Counted from the stretch's first letter, positions 7,848-18,309 are shown. The stretch: DNA of 64,000 bases from Pseudodesulfovibrio thermohalotolerans (GCF_021353295.2 NZ_CP120635.1:2063501-2127500), one strand, 5' to 3'. Notes: generated by a model from the letters alone, not told the origin. Made by a program: numbers and translations.

Positions 7848-9257
7848 CTAGAAATACTGCTTGCGTTTGGAAGAAGAAGGAATGCCCATGGCCGAGCGGT
7901 ATTTGGCGACCGTGCGCCTGGCGATATTCACTTCCAGCTTTTCCTGGAGGATTTCGCCGATTCTCTCGTCACTGAGCGGTTTCTTCGTGTCTTCTTCCGA
8001 GATCATTTGCTTGATGAGCGCCTTGACGCTCTCCGAACCCACCTGGGAACCGTCATTGAGGTCCAGGGCCGAGTTGAAGAAGAACTTCAACTCGAAAATT
8101 CCATGAGGAGTCGAAACATACTTGCTGGTAGTGATCCGGCTCACGGTGGACTCGTGCATCTCTATATCCTCAGCCACCTCCTTGAGGATCAGGGGTTTGA
8201 GCTTTGTTACGCCTTCCTCGAAAAAGGCTCTTTGAAAACCGACAATACTTTCAACTACTTTATACAAGGTTCGCTGCCGCTGGTACAGACTTTTCATCAA
8301 CCACGCGGCGGAGCGCATCTTTTCCTGAAAGTATTCCTTTTCCTTGTCGGCCGCCCCCTTCATGGAGTCCATGTAGAAGGTGTTCATCTGCAAACGGGGC
8401 ATCCCATCTTCATTAAGAATGATGACAAAATCTTCCCCGTATTTGTAGACGAAGACATCAGGGCTGACATAGTGCGGCTCAGTGCTGGAAAAATTGGCGC
8501 CCGGCATGGGGTCCAGGGTCTGGAGAAGATCCAAATACTCCTTGAGCTCTTCCATGGAAATCTTGAACTTGCGGGCAAGGGGCTTGTAGCGGTTCTTTTC
8601 CAGATCTTCCAGATGGTCCTGCACGAGGGACACCAGGATCGGGTCGTCGTAATCAAGAACCTCCATCTGAACCAGAAGACACTCCTGCGGAGTGCGCGCG
8701 CCCACCCCGACGGGATCGAGATGCTGAATGCGAGTGAGTACGCTCTCAATCTCCTCCTCGGAAGCCTGAACCATGGCGGTCAACTCTTCCATGGAAGCCT
8801 GGAGATAGCCGTTGGAATCAAGATTGCCGAGGATGACATCACCAATCGCAAGCTCGCTTTCGCTGAAACTGGAAAGCCGCATCTGCCAATTGAGATGGCC
8901 TTCCAGGGACGGCTTGGAAGCCAACCGCGCCTCAAAGGAAACGCCCTCCTCAGGCACTTCCAGGTCGCGGGACAACGCCTGCTTGGAGGTGGAGGAAAAT
9001 TCGCCGAGATAGTTCTCCCAATCCGCATTGCGGACCAGTTCCTCTTCGGCCTGAGACTCGGTCAGAACCTCGGACTTGTCCGATACCTCGGTTTCGGTTT
9101 CGGTCTCATCCAGGAAAGGATTCTCCAACAATTCCTGCTGCACCGTCTCCAACAGTTCAAGACGGGAGAGTTGCAGCAGCTTGATGGCCTGCTGCAACTG
9201 GGGCGTCATGACCAGTTGCTGTGAGAGCTTGAGCTGTTGTCGAAGTTCCAATCCCAT
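7848..9257 (-). CDS. rpoN: RNA polymerase sigma-54 factor
   Basis: A 469-residue sigma-54. It has the glutamine/leucine-rich region I (LRQQLKLSQQLVMTPQLQQAI) that receives activator input. An acidic region II follows around residues 50-75 (ETETETEVSDKSEVL). The C-terminal RpoN box ARRTVAKYR at about 446-454 reads the -24 promoter element. It directs transcription that needs enhancer-binding ATPases. It heads the rpoN-hpf-ptsN-rapZ-PTS block, with 237 bases separating it from lptB upstream. Confidence 0.97.
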   Translation of the reverse strand: MGLELRQQLKLSQQLVMTPQLQQAIKLLQLSRLELLETVQQELLENPFLDETETETEVSDKSEVLTESQAEEELVRNADWENYLGEFSSTSKQALSRDLEVPEEGVSFEARLASKPSLEGHLNWQMRLSSFSESELAIGDVILGNLDSNGYLQASMEELTAMVQASEEEIESVLTRIQHLDPVGVGARTPQECLLVQMEVLDYDDPILVSLVQDHLEDLEKNRYKPLARKFKISMEELKEYLDLLQTLDPMPGANFSSTEPHYVSPDVFVYKYGEDFVIILNEDGMPRLQMNTFYMDSMKGAADKEKEYFQEKMRSAAWLMKSLYQRQRTLYKVVESIVGFQRAFFEEGVTKLKPLILKEVAEDIEMHESTVSRITTSKYVSTPHGIFELKFFFNSALDLNDGSQVGSESVKALIKQMISEEDTKKPLSDERIGEILQEKLEVNIARRTVAKYRSAMGIPSSSKRKQYF

Positions 9258-9414
9258 GATTCGTCACTCGCTTAGGGTTGCGTTTATCGGCTGCCGGATA
9301 AAGAAATTTTTTTTGCTCGGCTTGCCATTTCTTTCGGTTGAACTATGCCACAACGAATTAAAGGATGCAACACCATTGTGATAACATCCTGTTTCTATTC
9401 GCAATCAATCGAAT

Positions 9415-9442
9415 ATATTATGGTATGAAAAAAGTGTACCAA
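9415..9442 (-). promoter_or_regulatory. Possible sigma-70 promoter for the rpoN operon
   Basis: On the minus strand TTGGTA (9442-9437) and TAATAT (9420-9415) are separated by 16 bases in the AT-rich gap between lptB and rpoN. Placement is plausible, but the match is only partial and untested. Confidence 0.35.
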
Positions 9443-9454
9443 CCTTTGGGTACA
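9429..9454 (-). terminator. Weak hairpin with T run after lptB
   Basis: On the minus strand TGTACC (9454-9449) and GGTACA (9440-9435) form a six-pair stem with an eight-base loop. It is followed after one C by six T, about 40 bases past the lptB stop. The stem is short and overlaps the proposed -35 element, so only one of the two readings may be right. Confidence 0.35.
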
Positions 9455-9494
9455 GTGTAAATCGAGAAAGCTAAAAAAAGATGTGGGCGGTGAA

Positions 9495-10220
9495 TCAGAG
9501 CCGGAAATCTTCGCCCAGATAAATCTGCCGGGCTCGGCTGGACTTCACGATATCGGTCGGAGCCCCTTCAAGAATGACCGTACCTTCGTAAACGAGATAG
9601 GCTCTGTCACAAATATTCAAAGTTTCCCGAACGTTGTGGTCGGAAATGAGAATACCGATCTCCATGGACTTGAGTACGGAGATGATTTCCTGGATGTCGA
9701 TGACCGCGATGGGGTCGATACCCGCGAATGGCTCATCAAGAAGAATGAACTGCGGGTCGAGAATAAGCGCCCTGGCAATCTCCAGCCTGCGCCGCTCACC
9801 GCCGGACAAAAACATGGCCGCCTGATCCGCCAGCTTGGTGATGGTGAACATCTCAAGCAATTCATCCGCCCTCGCCCGCTGCTCCTTGGAAGTCATGGAG
9901 GTCTGTTCGAGAATGATCTCCAAATTCTGGCGCACGGTCAGCTTCTTGAAGATGGAGCTTTCCTGCGGCAGATAACTTACCCCAAGCCGGGCGCGTTCGT
10001 GCAGCGGTTTGTCCGTAAGCTCCTGCCCATCCAGGGTGACCACCCCGGTATTGGGCTGCACGATGCCCACAAGCATGTAGAACGTCGTGGTCTTTCCCGC
10101 GCCGTTCGGGCCAAGCAGGCCGACGACTTCCCGGGAGTTGAGCTCGATGTTGATGCCATGCACGACCTCTTTCTGGCCGTACCGCTTGGACAGGTTGGTT
10201 GCGCGCAGACCTTCGCCCAT
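9495..10220 (-). CDS. lptB: LPS export ABC transporter ATP-binding protein
   Basis: The cytoplasmic ATPase that powers LptFG extraction of lipopolysaccharide from the inner membrane. The 241-residue protein has Walker A GPNGAGKTT (37-45), the Q-loop YLPQE, signature LSGGERRR and Walker B ILLDEPFAGID. The HNVRETL element near the end is typical of LptB. It follows lptA with a gap of 2 bases at the end of the KDO/LPS export group. LptF and LptG are not in the window. Confidence 0.96.
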   Translation of the reverse strand: MGEGLRATNLSKRYGQKEVVHGINIELNSREVVGLLGPNGAGKTTTFYMLVGIVQPNTGVVTLDGQELTDKPLHERARLGVSYLPQESSIFKKLTVRQNLEIILEQTSMTSKEQRARADELLEMFTITKLADQAAMFLSGGERRRLEIARALILDPQFILLDEPFAGIDPIAVIDIQEIISVLKSMEIGILISDHNVRETLNICDRAYLVYEGTVILEGAPTDIVKSSRARQIYLGEDFRL

Positions 10221-10222
10221 GG

Positions 10223-11062
10223 CTATTGCACCTTCATGTTGCCGGGGGTCATGAAGATGGCCTTGACGCGCTGCTCGCCGCCTATGACCTCCGACCGGTC
10301 GTCCTTGATATGGAAATTGATGACTTCGCCCGTCAGGGAATTGGGGCCGTCCTGCAACTTGGGATTCTGTTCCATCTTGAGAAGCTGCGGGCCGACCAGA
10401 TAGGTCAGTCTGCCGCAGGTTCCCTCGGTGTTGCCCTTCTTGGCTCGAACACTGCCCTCGGCAACGATTCGCTCAACGCTGTCGGCCGAGAATTTCCTCT
10501 GTCCGTCAGCCAAAAGGTAGGCCGAAAGTTTGTCGGCCCAAAGGGTCAGTTCGCCGTGGACCGCGACAACGTTGCCTTCGAAGGAAATGACCTTGCCCGC
10601 CTCGTCATAGGTCATGCGGTCGGAGGTGATCTTTACCGGCGCACGGCTCGGATCGACACTCACCGGAACGGATGCGGGCGGCGGAGTCTCGGCCACGGGC
10701 GCCTTGACCTCGCCTTCGCCGGAATCCTGTTGCGGAGCGGCGGCCGGCGTGGGTTCGGCCTTCTTCACCTGTACTGTTTTGAAATATTTGGCGTTGGCAT
10801 ACCCGATGGCTTTGGACAGGTCGCGTTCCTTTTCATCGAGTTCGAATACTGCCACCCAGCCGTTTTGCGGAAAGTCGGTCCTCACCCGCTGCCCTTTGGT
10901 CAGCGTGACCACATGAGCCGAGCCCGGAGCGGGTTCCTTGCGAACGTTGAGGTTGACCGTAGCCTCGGACACCTCGCCCCAGTCCTGGGCCATCGCCCCG
11001 GCCGGAATCAGGAGCACAACCAGCATCAGCAAAATAACCGTTTGGCGAACCGTATTCAGCAA
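10223..11062 (-). CDS. lptA: LptA-type LPS transport protein with N-terminal SH3-like domain
   Basis: A periplasmic bridge protein for lipopolysaccharide. A TTG start at 11062 is chosen: it lies 4 bases after the lptC stop, has AAGGA before it, and gives a clean signal peptide (MLNTVRQTVILLMLVVLLIPAGAMA). The open frame runs on upstream only inside lptC. After cleavage comes a bacterial SH3-like domain (ATVNLNVRKEPAPGS, about residues 30-90). A proline/alanine-rich linker follows, then the OstA/LptA beta-jellyroll (ITSDRMTYDEAGKVISFEGNV to the end). The 279-residue product is longer than the roughly 185 of enterobacterial LptA because of the SH3-like addition. Confidence 0.88.
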   Translation of the reverse strand: MLNTVRQTVILLMLVVLLIPAGAMAQDWGEVSEATVNLNVRKEPAPGSAHVVTLTKGQRVRTDFPQNGWVAVFELDEKERDLSKAIGYANAKYFKTVQVKKAEPTPAAAPQQDSGEGEVKAPVAETPPPASVPVSVDPSRAPVKITSDRMTYDEAGKVISFEGNVVAVHGELTLWADKLSAYLLADGQRKFSADSVERIVAEGSVRAKKGNTEGTCGRLTYLVGPQLLKMEQNPKLQDGPNSLTGEVINFHIKDDRSEVIGGEQRVKAIFMTPGNMKVQ

Positions 11063-11066
11063 CGTC

Positions 11067-11684
11067 TTATTCCTTGTCGTCTTGCAAAGGACTTCCAACC
11101 AGTCCCTCGGGGGCCAGCAACGCTTCCACGCCACCTGCGGCCACCAGTTGTCTCGTGACAAGATCGATCTCCAGGGCCTTGGCCTGGACGATCATGTCGG
11201 AACGGCGCAACGAGACGCCGCCTTTGAGGTACACCTTACCTATCGCCCCCACATAATCAAGCTGCTGGGCATCCAAGGCCAAATCGCCGAAGCGGCCGCT
11301 GACCCTGTCGTACAGTGTGAGGTTGTCATTCTCCTGATCCACCTCGCCACGCTCCGACTGCACATAGACCTCTTGGCGGTCATCGCCGAAAAACGCGGTG
11401 AGCTGCGGGAAATTCACGGCAATGATACCGAGTTCCTGATTGTACTTCGCGCTTTTGGCCAGGAGCTTCCAATTCAGACTTCCCTGCTTGCCCTGCACCA
11501 ATTCGATGTCCTCAGCCGAAATATCGGCGTCGGCGAACATGGCCTCACGGGATATGGGGGCGCGCTCAACGTCTTCCTTCGGCTCCAGAATAGGATCGGA
11601 AAGAAAGAGTTCGTTGACGCCCACGCCTAAAAGCAGCCCCAAAGCGAATATGACGAGAAGAATCAGAGCCGGACGGCCTTTCAT
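11067..11684 (-). CDS. lptC: LPS export protein LptC
   Basis: A 205-residue protein with one N-terminal membrane anchor (LILLVIFALGLLLGVGVNELFL) and a periplasmic beta-jellyroll. It contains the ELVQGKQGSLNWKLLAKSAKYN motif typical of LptC (G-x-x-x-W-x-L-x-A-x-x-A). It joins LptB2FG to LptA. The start codon abuts the kdsC stop and the stop is 4 bases from the lptA start, so the set is tightly coupled. Confidence 0.92.
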   Translation of the reverse strand: MKGRPALILLVIFALGLLLGVGVNELFLSDPILEPKEDVERAPISREAMFADADISAEDIELVQGKQGSLNWKLLAKSAKYNQELGIIAVNFPQLTAFFGDDRQEVYVQSERGEVDQENDNLTLYDRVSGRFGDLALDAQQLDYVGAIGKVYLKGGVSLRRSDMIVQAKALEIDLVTRQLVAAGGVEALLAPEGLVGSPLQDDKE

Positions 11685-12209
11685 CTAGTCCACCCAGTAA
11701 TTGAGGGCTTTTTCCTTGAGGCCCCGGGCTTCAATGATGAAGGTGACAGCCTCGCGAACCGCGCCCTCCCCGCCTTTGCGGGTGGACATCCAGTCGGCGG
11801 CCTCGGCCACCTCGGGCACGGCGTTGGGCACGCAAAGGGCCAGCCCCGCGCGTTTCATAACGGCCAAATCAATCCAATCGTCGCCCATGAAGGCGGCCTC
11901 GCTCGGATCGACCCCGGCTTTTTCACATATTTCCTCAAACAGAGGGAGTTTGTGGTGGTGGCCTGCGTAGTAGAACTTGATGCCCAGTTCCCGGACGCGA
12001 TTCTCCACGGGGGCCTGGTTCAACCCGGTGATGACCCCGATCTCAAGGCCGACGGCCTGGGCCATCTTGATGCCGAGACCGTCCTGCACGTTAAATCGTT
12101 TCATAAGCAGGCCATCTTCGCCATAGTAAAGGCCGCCGTCGGTGAGCACGCCGTCAACGTCGAGCACCAGCAGCCTGATCTTCCGCGCGAGCGCGGTCGC
12201 GTCAGCCAC
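11685..12209 (-). CDS. kdsC: 3-deoxy-D-manno-octulosonate 8-phosphate phosphatase
   Basis: Removes phosphate from KDO-8-phosphate, the step after KdsA. This is a 174-residue minimal HAD phosphatase with no cap. The nucleophile motif is [13 protein letters not shown] (Asp17, Asp19), the second motif VITG, and the last motif [11 protein letters not shown]. The start is GTG at 12207-12209, overlapping the kdsA stop by 8 bases, with GGAG just upstream. Confidence 0.95.
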   Translation of the reverse strand: MADATALARKIRLLVLDVDGVLTDGGLYYGEDGLLMKRFNVQDGLGIKMAQAVGLEIGVITGLNQAPVENRVRELGIKFYYAGHHHKLPLFEEICEKAGVDPSEAAFMGDDWIDLAVMKRAGLALCVPNAVPEVAEAADWMSTRKGGEGAVREAVTFIIEARGLKEKALNYWVD

Positions 12210-13005
12210 GATTGATCTCCCACAAGGCCAAAAGTCTTTTCAGAAGGCTTTCCACCTCGGCAAGCGGCAGGCTGTTGGGACCATCGCACAACGCCTTGTC
12301 CGGGGCTGGATGAACTTCCATGAACACGCCATCCGCACCCGCGGCAACGGCAGCCGAGGCCAGAACGGACACATATTCCCGCTGTCCGCCCGATGCGCCA
12401 CCCAATCCGCCGGGAAGCTGCACCGAATGGGTGGCGTCCATGACGACAGGAACGCCGAACGCCTTCATCTGCGGAATGGAGCGCATGTCCACGACCAGAT
12501 TGTTGTAGCCGTACGTGGACCCCCGTTCGGTCAGCCAGACCTTGTCGTTGCCGACGGAACGGATTTTGTCCACCACGTTTCGCATGTCCCAAGGGGCCAG
12601 GAACTGCCCTTTCTTGACATTGACCACCCTGCCCGTTTCGGCTGCGGCCACCAGCAAATCGGTCTGGCGGCACAGGAACGCCGGGATCTGCAGGACGTCC
12701 GCCACCTCGGCCACAGGCGCGGCCTGCTCGGGATGGTGGATGTCCGTGACCACGGGCAACCCCGTGGTCCGCTTCACCTCGGCCAAGATGTCCAGCCCCT
12801 TCTCCAGACCGGGGCCGCGAAAACTGGTTACCGAGGTCCGGTTGGCCTTGTCGAAGGAACTCTTGTAGACAATGGGAATATCCAGCTTCGAAGCCAGTCC
12901 GGCGAGCACGTCGGCCGTTTCGAGGGCGATTTCCCTGCTCTCAATGGCGCAGGGTCCGGCCAGAATGAACGGGCCGGACCTGCTGACTTGATAAAGATCC
13001 GCCAT
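12202..13005 (-). CDS. kdsA: 3-deoxy-8-phosphooctulonate synthase
   Basis: Condenses phosphoenolpyruvate with arabinose 5-phosphate to KDO-8-phosphate for the LPS inner core. The 267-residue TIM-barrel has [13 protein letters not shown] near the start, the [10 protein letters not shown] substrate loop and [32 protein letters not shown] in the centre. The gap to pyrG upstream is only 3 bases. With kdsC, lptC, lptA and lptB it forms one LPS synthesis and export unit. Confidence 0.97.
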   Translation of the reverse strand: MADLYQVSRSGPFILAGPCAIESREIALETADVLAGLASKLDIPIVYKSSFDKANRTSVTSFRGPGLEKGLDILAEVKRTTGLPVVTDIHHPEQAAPVAEVADVLQIPAFLCRQTDLLVAAAETGRVVNVKKGQFLAPWDMRNVVDKIRSVGNDKVWLTERGSTYGYNNLVVDMRSIPQMKAFGVPVVMDATHSVQLPGGLGGASGGQREYVSVLASAAVAAGADGVFMEVHPAPDKALCDGPNSLPLAEVESLLKRLLALWEINRG

Positions 13006-13008
13006 AAA

Positions 13009-14649
<1,641 letters not shown>

Positions 14650-14819
14650 TCAGAAAGCCCCTTGGTTATGCTTGAATTGTAAGGATATATCACAACCGGT
14701 CTCGTTCTCCGGCCATGTTGACTGTCGTGCGCCGGACACGTATGTTCCTGCCCAGCACGTCGCTGCTTCGCGAATTTTGCAGGGTACTGCGACAAAGTCA
14801 ATATGAAGAGGAGAATTTC

Positions 14820-15635
14820 ATGGCCCGCGTCAATGCACTCGTCATCACCGGATACGGCACCAACTGCGAGAAGGAATCCGCCTACGCCTTGCAACAGGCT
14901 GGTGCGGATAATGCCGATATCGTTTACTTTTCCGATCTCGCAGCGGGCCATGTCCGCATGGACGAATACAATTACCTGCTCTGCCCAGGCGGATTTTTGG
15001 ACGGCGACGACCTGGGAGCGGCCCAGGCGGCCGCTTTGCGCTGGCGATGGTCCATTGACGCAAACGGCAAGCCGGTCCTCGATCAGTTGAAGGGCTTCTT
15101 CGACAAGGGCGGCATTATCCTCGGCATCTGCAACGGCTTCCAGCTTCTGTGCAAGCTCGGTCTGCTCCCGGCCATCGGCGGGCGGTATTTCGAACGCCAG
15201 GTCTCCCTGTCCTACAACGACTCCGGCCGATTCGAAGACCGTTGGGTACGGCTCAAGGCCAACCCCGCCTCGCCCTGCGTTTTCACCAAGGGCATCGACT
15301 GCCTGGATGTGCCCATCCGCCACGGCGAAGGCAAGATCATCCCCATGGACGACGCCACCTTCCAGGCTCTGCAAAAAGAAAATCTCATCGCCGTCCAATA
15401 CATCCATCCCGAGACCGGCGAGGTCACCCAGGAATATCCGTACAATCCCAACGGCTCGCCGCTCGGCATCGCCGGGTTGACCGACCCCACGGGCCGCATC
15501 CTGGGCCTCATGCCCCATCCCGAAGCGTACAACCACAAGACCAACCATCCTTCCTGGACGCGCGGCACGGACCCGGAAATGCCGCTCGGTCTGGTCATGC
15601 TCGAAGCCGGGGTGCGCTACCTGAAGGACAGGTAG
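14820..15635 (+). CDS. purQ: PurQ-type class I glutamine amidotransferase (FGAM synthase subunit)
   Basis: Supplies ammonia from glutamine for phosphoribosylformylglycinamidine synthesis in purine biosynthesis. The start at 14820 has GAGGAG before it; an open frame to 14715 is an artefact extension. The 271-residue protein has a nucleophile Cys104 in GICNGFQLL and His233/Glu235 in MPHPEAYNH. The PGGF loop follows an N-terminal GYGTNCEKE motif. It is longer than the 220-230 residues of Bacillus PurQ, as is the case for the form in deltaproteobacteria. It is divergent from pyrG, and no purL is in the window. Confidence 0.85.
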   Translation: MARVNALVITGYGTNCEKESAYALQQAGADNADIVYFSDLAAGHVRMDEYNYLLCPGGFLDGDDLGAAQAAALRWRWSIDANGKPVLDQLKGFFDKGGIILGICNGFQLLCKLGLLPAIGGRYFERQVSLSYNDSGRFEDRWVRLKANPASPCVFTKGIDCLDVPIRHGEGKIIPMDDATFQALQKENLIAVQYIHPETGEVTQEYPYNPNGSPLGIAGLTDPTGRILGLMPHPEAYNHKTNHPSWTRGTDPEMPLGLVMLEAGVRYLKDR

Positions 15636-15644
15636 TCCACGACC

Positions 15645-16133
15645 ATGGCCGCGCCCATCGCTCCCCAACCGCCCGCCGGGACCTCCTGGCGCGATCTTAT
15701 GGATGTGGCGTTTGGCGAGGCGTGCAAGGCCGCCAAGGCGGGCGAAGCTCCCATCGGCGCGGCCTTGTTCACGTCTACGGGCACATTGCTTGCGGCGGCC
15801 CACAACAGGCCCATCGCCACCCATGACCCGACCGGGCACGCGGAAATTCTTTGCCTGCGCGAGGCGGCGCGCACAATGCGCAACTACCGCCTGCCCGGCA
15901 CCATCATGGCCGTAACCCTGGAGCCGTGCCTCATGTGCACTGGCGCGCTTATCCACGCCCGTGTGGCCGGAGTGGTCTTCGCGGCCCGGGACGATCGCGC
16001 CGGAGCCCTGGTCTCCAACCTGCAGGGGTGCTCCCTGCCGTTTGCAAACCATCGGCTGTGGACCGTGGAGGGCGTCATGGGCGGCGAATGCTCATCCCTG
16101 CTCAAAAGGTTCTTCCTGGAACGCAGAAAGTAG
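15645..16133 (+). CDS. tadA: tRNA-specific adenosine deaminase
   Basis: Converts the wobble adenosine of tRNA-Arg(ACG) to inosine. The 162-residue cytidine-deaminase-fold protein has zinc motif T-G-H65-A-E67 and P-C95-L-M-C98. It also has the N-terminal GEAPIGAALF and the C-terminal GGECSSLLKRFF tail that marks TadA. It begins 9 bases after purQ. Length and motifs fit TadA better than a nucleoside or guanine deaminase. Confidence 0.9.
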   Translation: MAAPIAPQPPAGTSWRDLMDVAFGEACKAAKAGEAPIGAALFTSTGTLLAAAHNRPIATHDPTGHAEILCLREAARTMRNYRLPGTIMAVTLEPCLMCTGALIHARVAGVVFAARDDRAGALVSNLQGCSLPFANHRLWTVEGVMGGECSSLLKRFFLERRK

Positions 16134-16207
16134 GACCCCCCTTTACACGGAACGATTCCGTCTTATCATATTTCATTCGAACCCATTCATCCATCCAGGA
16201 GAGACAT

Positions 16208-16594
16208 ATGATAATCGCACTGCCTACCCGTGAAGGGCTCATCGACGATCATTTCGGTCACTGCGACCACTACACCCTCGTGACCATAGAGGACAACCGA
16301 ATCACTTTCAGCGAGCGCATGGATTCGCCTCAGGGATGCGGTTGCAAATCCGACATCGCTCCGGTTCTGGCCGAACGCGGCGTCAAGGTCATGCTGGCCG
16401 GCAACATGGGCCAGGGTGCGTTGAATATCCTTAAGAACGCCGGCATCGAAGTAATCCGCGGCTGCTCCGGTCCCATCGAGGACGTCCTCGAAAAATGGCT
16501 GTCCGGTGAACTGAAGGACAACCAGATCACCTGCGATCACCACGATTGCGACCACCATGACGGGCACGATCACAACAACCTGAAACCACTATAA
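16208..16594 (+). CDS. NifX/NifB-associated (dinitrogenase FeMo-cofactor) family protein
   Basis: A 128-residue protein beginning MIIALPTREGLIDDHFGHC, the start typical of the small NifX/NafY-type fold. It has the strand VMLAGNMGQGALNILKNAGIEV and the IRGCSGPIEDVLEKWLSGEL end. A histidine- and aspartate-rich tail follows (CDHHDCDHHDGHDHNN), likely metal-binding. Such proteins bind iron-sulfur or iron-molybdenum clusters in Nif systems, but many sulfate reducers and archaea have copies with unknown roles. No nif genes are in the window. AGGAGAGAC precedes the ATG and a terminator follows. Confidence 0.82.
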   Translation: MIIALPTREGLIDDHFGHCDHYTLVTIEDNRITFSERMDSPQGCGCKSDIAPVLAERGVKVMLAGNMGQGALNILKNAGIEVIRGCSGPIEDVLEKWLSGELKDNQITCDHHDCDHHDGHDHNNLKPL

Positions 16595-16615
16595 AACACT
16601 TTTTCAAATCCCCGT

Positions 16616-16653
16616 AAAAACGCCTCCCGGCCCGACCGCGAGGCGTTTTTTAT
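16616..16653 (+). terminator. Terminator after the NifX-like gene
   Basis: ACGCCTC/GAGGCGT stem (core 16620-16626 with 16640-16646) with a 13-base loop and flanking A and T runs, 21 bases past the stop. Confidence 0.8.
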
Positions 16654-16859
16654 CCCCTCCCCCTCGTCAAAAGATCGCCCCGCCCCCCGACAAATCCCAA
16701 AAGGTGCTTGCCAGCCGCGCCGACTCTGTTTATAAACCCAATTCCACAACGCGCTCCGTATGTTTCGAGCAAGACAAACAGTTTTGCCACATACAAAAGC
16801 ACAACGAAAGGAACGGGATTCACCCCCGCCCCTTCAGAGCAGCGCACAGTGGACACATT

Positions 16860-16955
16860 GGAGAGGTAGCGAAGTCCGGCCGTAACGCGCTCGACTCGAA
16901 ATCGAGTTACGAGTTAATAGCTCGTACGTGGGTTCGAATCCCACCCTCTCCGCCA
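16860..16955 (+). tRNA. tRNA-Ser (anticodon CGA)
   Basis: The full cloverleaf can be drawn. The acceptor stem is GGAGAGG (16860-16866) with CCTCTCC (16945-16951), then G discriminator and an encoded CCA at 16953-16955. The anticodon stem CTCGA/TCGAG encloses loop CTCGAAA, giving anticodon CGA for UCG codons. A long variable arm ACGAG...CTCGT identifies a class II tRNA, and the T-loop is GTTCGAATC. The gene is the likely integration target of the element that follows. Confidence 0.96.
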
Positions 16956-16993
16956 TATTTCAAGGGGTTACGGATTTTCCGTAACCCCTTTTT
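16936..16993 (+). repeat. attL-like repeat: tRNA-Ser 3' end plus terminator
   Basis: Begins GAATCCCACCCTCTC inside the T-arm and runs through the terminator hairpin. It matches 18471-18530 with three C-to-T differences before the hairpin and changes in the hairpin loop. Confidence 0.65.
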
Positions 16994-16995
16994 TC
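16962..16995 (+). terminator. Terminator of tRNA-Ser
   Basis: AAGGGGTTACGG stem (16962-16973) pairing with CCGTAACCCCTT, then six T. It starts 7 bases after the CCA. Confidence 0.9.
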
Positions 16996-17099
16996 CTGTT
17001 TTTTGAAAAAAGATGCAAAGAACCAGGAGAAGACCTTTGAACTTTGCGTCCTATTGAGTGATCGCACAATTCAAACGGGAATTTGTATAAATCCGCAGT

Positions 17100-17276
17100 G
17101 TGAAAAAAATCGCCAAGGCACAGGCCAGGGGCAAGCACTGTGGACGCACGTCGAAGCTCTCCAAGGAACAGATGGGGGAGATCAGGCGGCGCAGTGGTGA
17201 GGGGGAGGAAAAGAAGGCGTTGGCAATCGAGTTCGGGATCAGCCGCCAGACTTTGTACAGGATCATAAAGGTATAG
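17100..17276 (+). pseudogene. Serine recombinase (resolvase/invertase) C-terminal fragment
   Basis: A 58-codon open frame, below a usual size cutoff. It encodes only the DNA-binding end of a Hin/resolvase-type recombinase: a basic AKAQARGKHCGRTSKLS linker, EQMGEIRRRSGEGEEKKALA, and the helix-turn-helix EFGISRQTLYRIIKV at the very C-terminus. The catalytic N-terminal domain with its serine is missing; nothing upstream up to the tRNA encodes it. This is therefore a truncated, non-functional remnant, though a free DNA-binding domain cannot be excluded. Confidence 0.7.
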
Positions 17277-17463
17277 CCTGTAAACGGCCTCCATATTTCC
17301 CCTCTGACGCATTCTAGCCGGTCACCCTTGCCGAGGGGTCAAATCAGAAGCCAGGATGCCCCATACGGCGTCTGCAAATGCCCACCCTGACTACGTTCCT
17401 GGGTGGGCTTTGTCTTTGCGTGTTTTTGTCTTGGGGTGTATCTGTCTTTTTTGGAGGACAACC

Positions 17464-18309
17464 ATGATCGATTCTAACGGAAAAGAGCATTCCATCTCTG
17501 CCATCGAAGCGGAAGTGATCTCTCTTCACACCACCAACCGAGCTATCGATGGCATGGTGAACCATCTACTCCTGGAATTCTGCTCCAATGAGTATGGCAC
17601 GGAAGCACATTTCAAGGGCATTCCCGAAGCGACACTCTTCAACTCACGCCTCACTGACTTTCTCACCCCAGATCGTAGCGAGCTATGCACCAAGCAGGAA
17701 TCGAGACTTGCGTCAACAATCCGTATCACGCAAGCTCCTCACTTCAACAACGAAGGCACAGTAGATGGTCTAACATGTGCCTGTATGGTGTTCAAAAAGT
17801 GGCTTGAATATGAACCCACCTTTGATAACGTCAACCTCCCCTCCATCGACAAAGTGGTGAACATAACAATGCCACGTAGTTTTTTCATCAAAAACTGTGG
17901 AAATATTCTCAAGCACAACGACATGAGCCTGAACTCTGTAGCCAACAACCTGAGACGCCTACTAGCGCGGAACGGGTGCACCATCAGCGCACAGGATTCC
18001 TACATCGTGTTGGATGACTTCATTGAATGGTTTCATAACGATATTTTCATCTATCACGGCTGCGTTATCGTACAAATGCTCAACGACATTCGACACGCCA
18101 TCAAGGCCTACGTTACACCTGAAGCCGCAAGCGTAACACGGTACGTCTATCACGATCTCCTCAAGGAGCAGATTCCACGCATAATCGTACCAGATGAGAT
18201 GGAGGCGGAATACGCTCGTCATTGCTACTACCACTTGATGCAAGACACCCGACAAAGTGCCTATGTGAAGCAGTTCAAGACACCGGACCATTTCACTCTG
18301 AGGTATTGA
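17464..18309 (+). CDS. Unrecognised protein in the tRNA-Ser element
   Basis: A 281-residue soluble protein preceded by GGAGGA six bases before the ATG. I recognise no family. It has no signal peptide and no membrane helix. The composition is mixed, with several Cys and His (LTCACMVFKKW, RHCYYHLMQD) and a polar N-terminus. The middle (SVANNLRRLLARNGCTISAQDSYIVLDDF) could be a small DNA-binding or helical bundle segment, but that is speculation. Codons are AT-richer than in the surrounding housekeeping genes, which indicates transfer. It is the only intact gene between the two tRNA-end repeats, so it is probably cargo of the lost element. Confidence 0.72.
   Translation: MIDSNGKEHSISAIEAEVISLHTTNRAIDGMVNHLLLEFCSNEYGTEAHFKGIPEATLFNSRLTDFLTPDRSELCTKQESRLASTIRITQAPHFNNEGTVDGLTCACMVFKKWLEYEPTFDNVNLPSIDKVVNITMPRSFFIKNCGNILKHNDMSLNSVANNLRRLLARNGCTISAQDSYIVLDDFIEWFHNDIFIYHGCVIVQMLNDIRHAIKAYVTPEAASVTRYVYHDLLKEQIPRIIVPDEMEAEYARHCYYHLMQDTRQSAYVKQFKTPDHFTLRY

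Noticed and set aside
14715..14819. N-terminal extension of the PurQ-type protein
   Set aside because: The added residues resemble no family start, and the only good ribosome site (GAGGAG) directs ATG 14820.
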